64,000 nucleotides of DNA from CAZPXZ01 sp965219495 (GTDB lineage Bacteria > Pseudomonadota > Alphaproteobacteria > Rhodobacterales > CAZPXZ01), in the NCBI GenBank assembly GCA_965219495.1, contig OZ244777.1, positions 2,852,001-2,916,000 of the forward strand. The letters run 5' to 3'. A program made the translations under genes and the position numbers. Shown here one piece after another: positions 61,363 through 64,000 of the stretch (position 1 is its first letter; each line of letters opens with the position of its first letter). The notes under the pieces are model-generated. The model was not told the origin of the DNA and ran no database searches. It saw nothing but the letters and a program-made list of their open reading frames with translations.

Positions 61363-62582
61363 CGCCGCGCGAGCGGCCGCAGCGCTTCAATGTCGCACCG
61401 GGCATAGACGGTGGTCGACGCGCGGGACCGGTGGCGCAGAACATCGCCAATCTCGTCGAGGGACGCCCCCTGGTTCAGCATGCTCATGGCCAGGCTGTGC
61501 CGCAACGCATGGGTCCGCACCTCGCCCCGGGGTGGGGTCAGACCGGTCCGTTCAAAGGCCCTGCGAAGTGAGTTGCGGATCATCAGGGACGATGTGAACG
61601 GTCGGTGTGGCGGATGCGTGGATCCAAACAAATGGCGGGATGCGCCCTTCCGGCCGTTGCGGATCCAGGCGACGACCGTCTCTCCGACATCGGCGGGCAG
61701 CGGCATGCGGTCGAAGCGTCCGCCTTTGCCGCGTATGAGAATCGTGCCCGCCCGCCAATCGATGTCGTCGAGGCGGATCGCGATCACTTCCTGCGCACGC
61801 AGACCGAGTCTGGCCATCAGCAGCAGCATCGCATGATCGCGCAGCTCGCGCGGGCTGTCGCCGCCGACCGCTTCGATCAGCTTCCGAACCGTGCCGGGCT
61901 CGAGATGACGCGGTTGCCCGTCGGGCCGGCGCTGTGCCGACGGCGGAACAATGGCGGCCAGGTCGCACGGGATTCGGCCGCTCCAAAAAAGAAACCTCAG
62001 AAGGTTGCGCAAGTAGGGCAGCCGCCAATTGACCTTCCCGGACAGGTGATCCAGGAAGGCGAGGATGTTCTCGGGCGTGACGGCGCCCGGATCGCCCGGC
62101 GTCCGGGCGGCGGCGCAGCAGAACGTCATAAAGCTCTTCAGAATGTTCCGGTGTGTGTGCAGCCGCCGCCCGAACAGCCCCCGCTGTTGCCGCAACCAGT
62201 CATCGAACTCCGCACTCAATCGTTCCAAGGAGCCCGGCAACGGCAGCGGTTCGCAAGGCGCCGGTGCGATCACGCCGGAATCGACCAGATGGCCGGTGAA
62301 CCGTCGTGCGACCGACATCAGATCACGCTCAAACGAGGACGATCCTGTTCGCGGGCACGCCGCTGCGAGCACTGCAAGCACGCCTGCGTCAAGCTCGTCG
62401 GCCCCGAGGCCGCGGGCCTCAACCTCCGCACAGAGCCGGGTGGTCATGCGTCGGTGGGTGGAAACAGTGCCTGCGGCGTAGCCTTGTGCGGCAAAAGTGT
62501 CCAGATATGCGCTGCGATGCGGCGCCAGCCAGAAGCAATCCATCGACGTCGATGTCGACGGGGACAATGCACAGGAAGACAT
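61341..62582 (-). CDS. RIT tyrosine recombinase 1 (RitA-type)
   Basis: This 413-residue recombinase is the first and largest of the trio. An extended N-terminal domain (YLDTFAAQGYAAGTVSTHRR) is followed by a core-binding segment and the catalytic domain: Arg in MARLGLRAQEVIAIRLDDID, HxxR in RTHALRHSLAMSMLNQG and H/Tyr in VLRHRSRASTTVYARCD. All catalytic residues are kept. Upstream to the right terminal repeat lie about 180 bp that probably hold the promoter. Confidence 0.9.
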   Translation of the reverse strand: MSSCALSPSTSTSMDCFWLAPHRSAYLDTFAAQGYAAGTVSTHRRMTTRLCAEVEARGLGADELDAGVLAVLAAACPRTGSSSFERDLMSVARRFTGHLVDSGVIAPAPCEPLPLPGSLERLSAEFDDWLRQQRGLFGRRLHTHRNILKSFMTFCCAAARTPGDPGAVTPENILAFLDHLSGKVNWRLPYLRNLLRFLFWSGRIPCDLAAIVPPSAQRRPDGQPRHLEPGTVRKLIEAVGGDSPRELRDHAMLLLMARLGLRAQEVIAIRLDDIDWRAGTILIRGKGGRFDRMPLPADVGETVVAWIRNGRKGASRHLFGSTHPPHRPFTSSLMIRNSLRRAFERTGLTPPRGEVRTHALRHSLAMSMLNQGASLDEIGDVLRHRSRASTTVYARCDIEALRPLARRWPGAAR

Positions 62583-62760
62583 GGTTCATACCTTTCGTTG
62601 GAAATGAAAGAAACTACGCCGAACTCTGTGCAACGGAAATCAGGTCGATGCTGTCACCGCACCGGACGACAACAGCGTCAAAAGGGATCAATCAAGCTGC
62701 CTGCTGGTCGGCGTGGCCCCGCTCCATCCGCAAGGCCACACCGCATCTCCGCTCCATGAT

Positions 62761-62840
62761 TATGCCGACAAATTTCGGCGTGCGGCCCAATGAATCAATG
62801 AGTTGCGCTGCGTTGTCGGCATAAAACGTTTGTCGGCATA
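62761..62840. repeat. RIT right terminal inverted repeat
   Basis: 80 bp, nearly the exact complement of 59315-59394. The mini-RIT right end at 30025-30104 matches it closely. Confidence 0.9.
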
Positions 62841-62841
62841 T

Positions 62842-64000
62842 GCTTCATTGTTGGTAAACGGAACGTCGGGGTCGGTGAGGAAACGCAAGGTCTCGGTTTT
62901 GTAGTCCTGGAGCCGAAGGGCGAGATTGTGTCCGACGCGGCGTTTCTTTCGCCCGCGTTTGCCGGGCTCCGGTGGCGCGAGCGGTGGCTGCGCCTGATGA
63001 AAGGCGAGCGCCTCGGCGAGGATCCGATCATAGGTTCGCCCGATCCGGTCGAGCAGCGTTTCGGGGAGAGGTCTTGCCATTGTTCTGGCGAGATGAACGA
63101 CCCGATTGGCGCGCGACAGGAGCCGGTGCATATGCCGGGCCCAGTCCTCTTTTTCGATGTCGATCAGGGCTTGAAGTTCGCGCAGGTGATGGGCGTTGCA
63201 GAGGGCGTGTGAAACACCGATGATCTTGAAATAAGGCTTCCAATGATCGTGGACGACACAACCGGAGAACCCCGGCAGCAAGTCGCCGCGCTTTTCGTGG
63301 ACGCGAAACAAGGTCAGCCATGGCGTGCAGGCAATGTGGAGCCACTGCGTGCGCCCGCCAACCCGGAAGCCGGTCTCGTCGAGATGCTTCACCGGCGCCT
63401 TGCGGACGATCAGCTCCCGCACATGGTCGACGAAACCCTGCAACCGCTCGGTCATCCGGCGGCTCATCGCCGCCAGCGTCGCGGCGCACACGGGCGCGTT
63501 GAACAGGTCGGCCATCAGTTGCGACAAACGATCCTCGGGCAGGAAATGCGCATGGCTCAGATCGGCCGCCACCGCCGCCATGCGCGGACCATACTGCACC
63601 GGCGCCGTCACGCCTGCGGGAAATGCCGCCCGTGTCGTCGCGCCGCAATGACCGCAAACGCAACGGTGAGCGCGGTGTTCCGTGGCCTCGAGGGGGCGCG
63701 GCTCCGGCAGGTCGAAGACCTGTCTTGCGACAGGGCTTCCATCCCCGTCCGCAGCCGACAGCGGCGCGCCGCAGCCCGCACAGTGCGACGGATGATGATC
63801 CTCGACATGGTCCGGCCTGTCGGTCCGGCGCAAGGTCGAGCCCGCGTGCCCGGGCTGCCCGCCGCTCGGCCTGCCCGATTTGCCGCGCTGGCTCCTTGTC
63901 CGGGGCTCCGCCCGCGGCTTCTGCAGCCCGTCACTCGAAGGAGGCTTGCTGCTGTTCCGGCTGTTCCGGCCAAGCTGCCGCTCCAGCTCTTCAAGACGTT
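62842..64000 (-). pseudogene. IS66 copy 2 transposase, main body (runs off right edge)
   Basis: The frame is open from the window edge to the RIT junction and covers NSSKPPSSDG, the zinc-binding CAGCGAPL...CGHCG region and the DDE core (VKHLDETGFRVGGRTQWLHI, VVHDHWKPYF), ending TNNEA at 62842. It is nearly identical to copy 1. The insert removes the C-terminal catalytic segment, which lies at 59098-59281, so the transposase is inactivated. Confidence 0.88.

Larger units (their letters stand above)
59315..62840 (-). mobile_element. RIT (recombinase-in-trio) element, 3526 bp
   Basis: It has 80-bp terminal inverted repeats at 59315-59394 and 62761-62840 enclosing three overlapping tyrosine recombinase genes on one strand and no other cargo, which is the definition of a RIT element. 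Each terminal repeat holds two direct copies and one inverted copy of tatgccgacaa, probable recombinase-binding sites. It is inserted in an IS66 transposase gene right after the codons NNEA. Confidence 0.9.
58979..64000 (-). mobile_element. IS66-family element, copy 2 (runs off right edge), carrying a RIT element
   Basis: It starts with gtaactgcccagcactcag, the same terminal repeat as copy 1, and is nearly identical to copy 1 in its genes. It lies on the minus strand, inserted in a DDE transposase gene, and is itself split by the 3.5-kb RIT element. The distal end is outside the window. Confidence 0.88.

Overview
The window looks like a chromosomal stretch of an alphaproteobacterium, probably an uncultured or host-associated lineage with heavy insertion-sequence load. 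The taxonomic clues are gene order and promoter type: a ccmABCD cluster divergent from acnA, the order rph-rdgB-hemW, hrcA-grpE beside rph, dnaK-dnaJ-dapB, and a heat-shock promoter upstream of dnaK that fits the alphaproteobacterial sigma-32 form (CTTG, 17 nt, CCTATCTAT). No tRNA, rRNA or CRISPR array was recognised.

Layout. 1-5761: an AbiE toxin-antitoxin pair whose toxin is cut by an IS4-type element (element A, copy 1), then a broken second copy of element A with a different IS4-type element (element B) nested in it. Both elements encode a DruA/DUF4338 domain fused in front of the transposase. 6276-11875: a tripartite tricarboxylate transporter operon (tctB-tctA-sulfatase-tctC, minus strand) with a divergent LysR regulator. 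11906-26655: mostly housekeeping, with ccmDCBA, acnA, an LpxL-like acyltransferase, a MATE exporter, a RidA protein, dapD-dapE, mutS and hemW. 26656-46210: a 19.5-kb accessory block that separates hemW from rdgB. It holds a type ISP methyltransferase fragment, a split zinc-ribbon/deoxyribosyltransferase-like gene, IS66 carrying a 520-bp miniature RIT element, three decayed tyrosine integrases, an intact FitAB-type toxin-antitoxin pair, an hsdR fragment, IS66 scraps around a palindrome, a MITE-like repeat, element A copy 3, intact psuK-psuG, more transposase scraps and a duplicated LysR gene. 46211-55242: rdgB, rph, hrcA, grpE, alkB, dnaK, dnaJ, dapB and an Ada-like methyltransferase. 55290-64000: a relaxase fragment and a DDE transposase gene broken by IS21 and by IS66, the IS66 itself being broken by a complete RIT element with three tyrosine recombinases.

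How it works together. The intact genes cover lysine/diaminopimelate synthesis (dapD, dapE, dapB), protein folding under heat stress (hrcA, grpE, dnaK, dnaJ), DNA and nucleotide repair (mutS, alkB, Ada-like, rdgB), RNA maturation (rph), cytochrome c maturation and carboxylate/sulfate-ester use. The accessory block is largely a graveyard of defence and conjugation genes broken by mobile elements; psuKG and FitAB are its main intact cargo. The most unusual material is (i) the DruA-IS4 fusions and (ii) the RIT-related elements: a full RIT and a miniature derivative sit at the same codon of two IS66 transposase genes, and perfect or near-perfect 32-bp palindromes made of RIT-end sequence mark that site at two loci.
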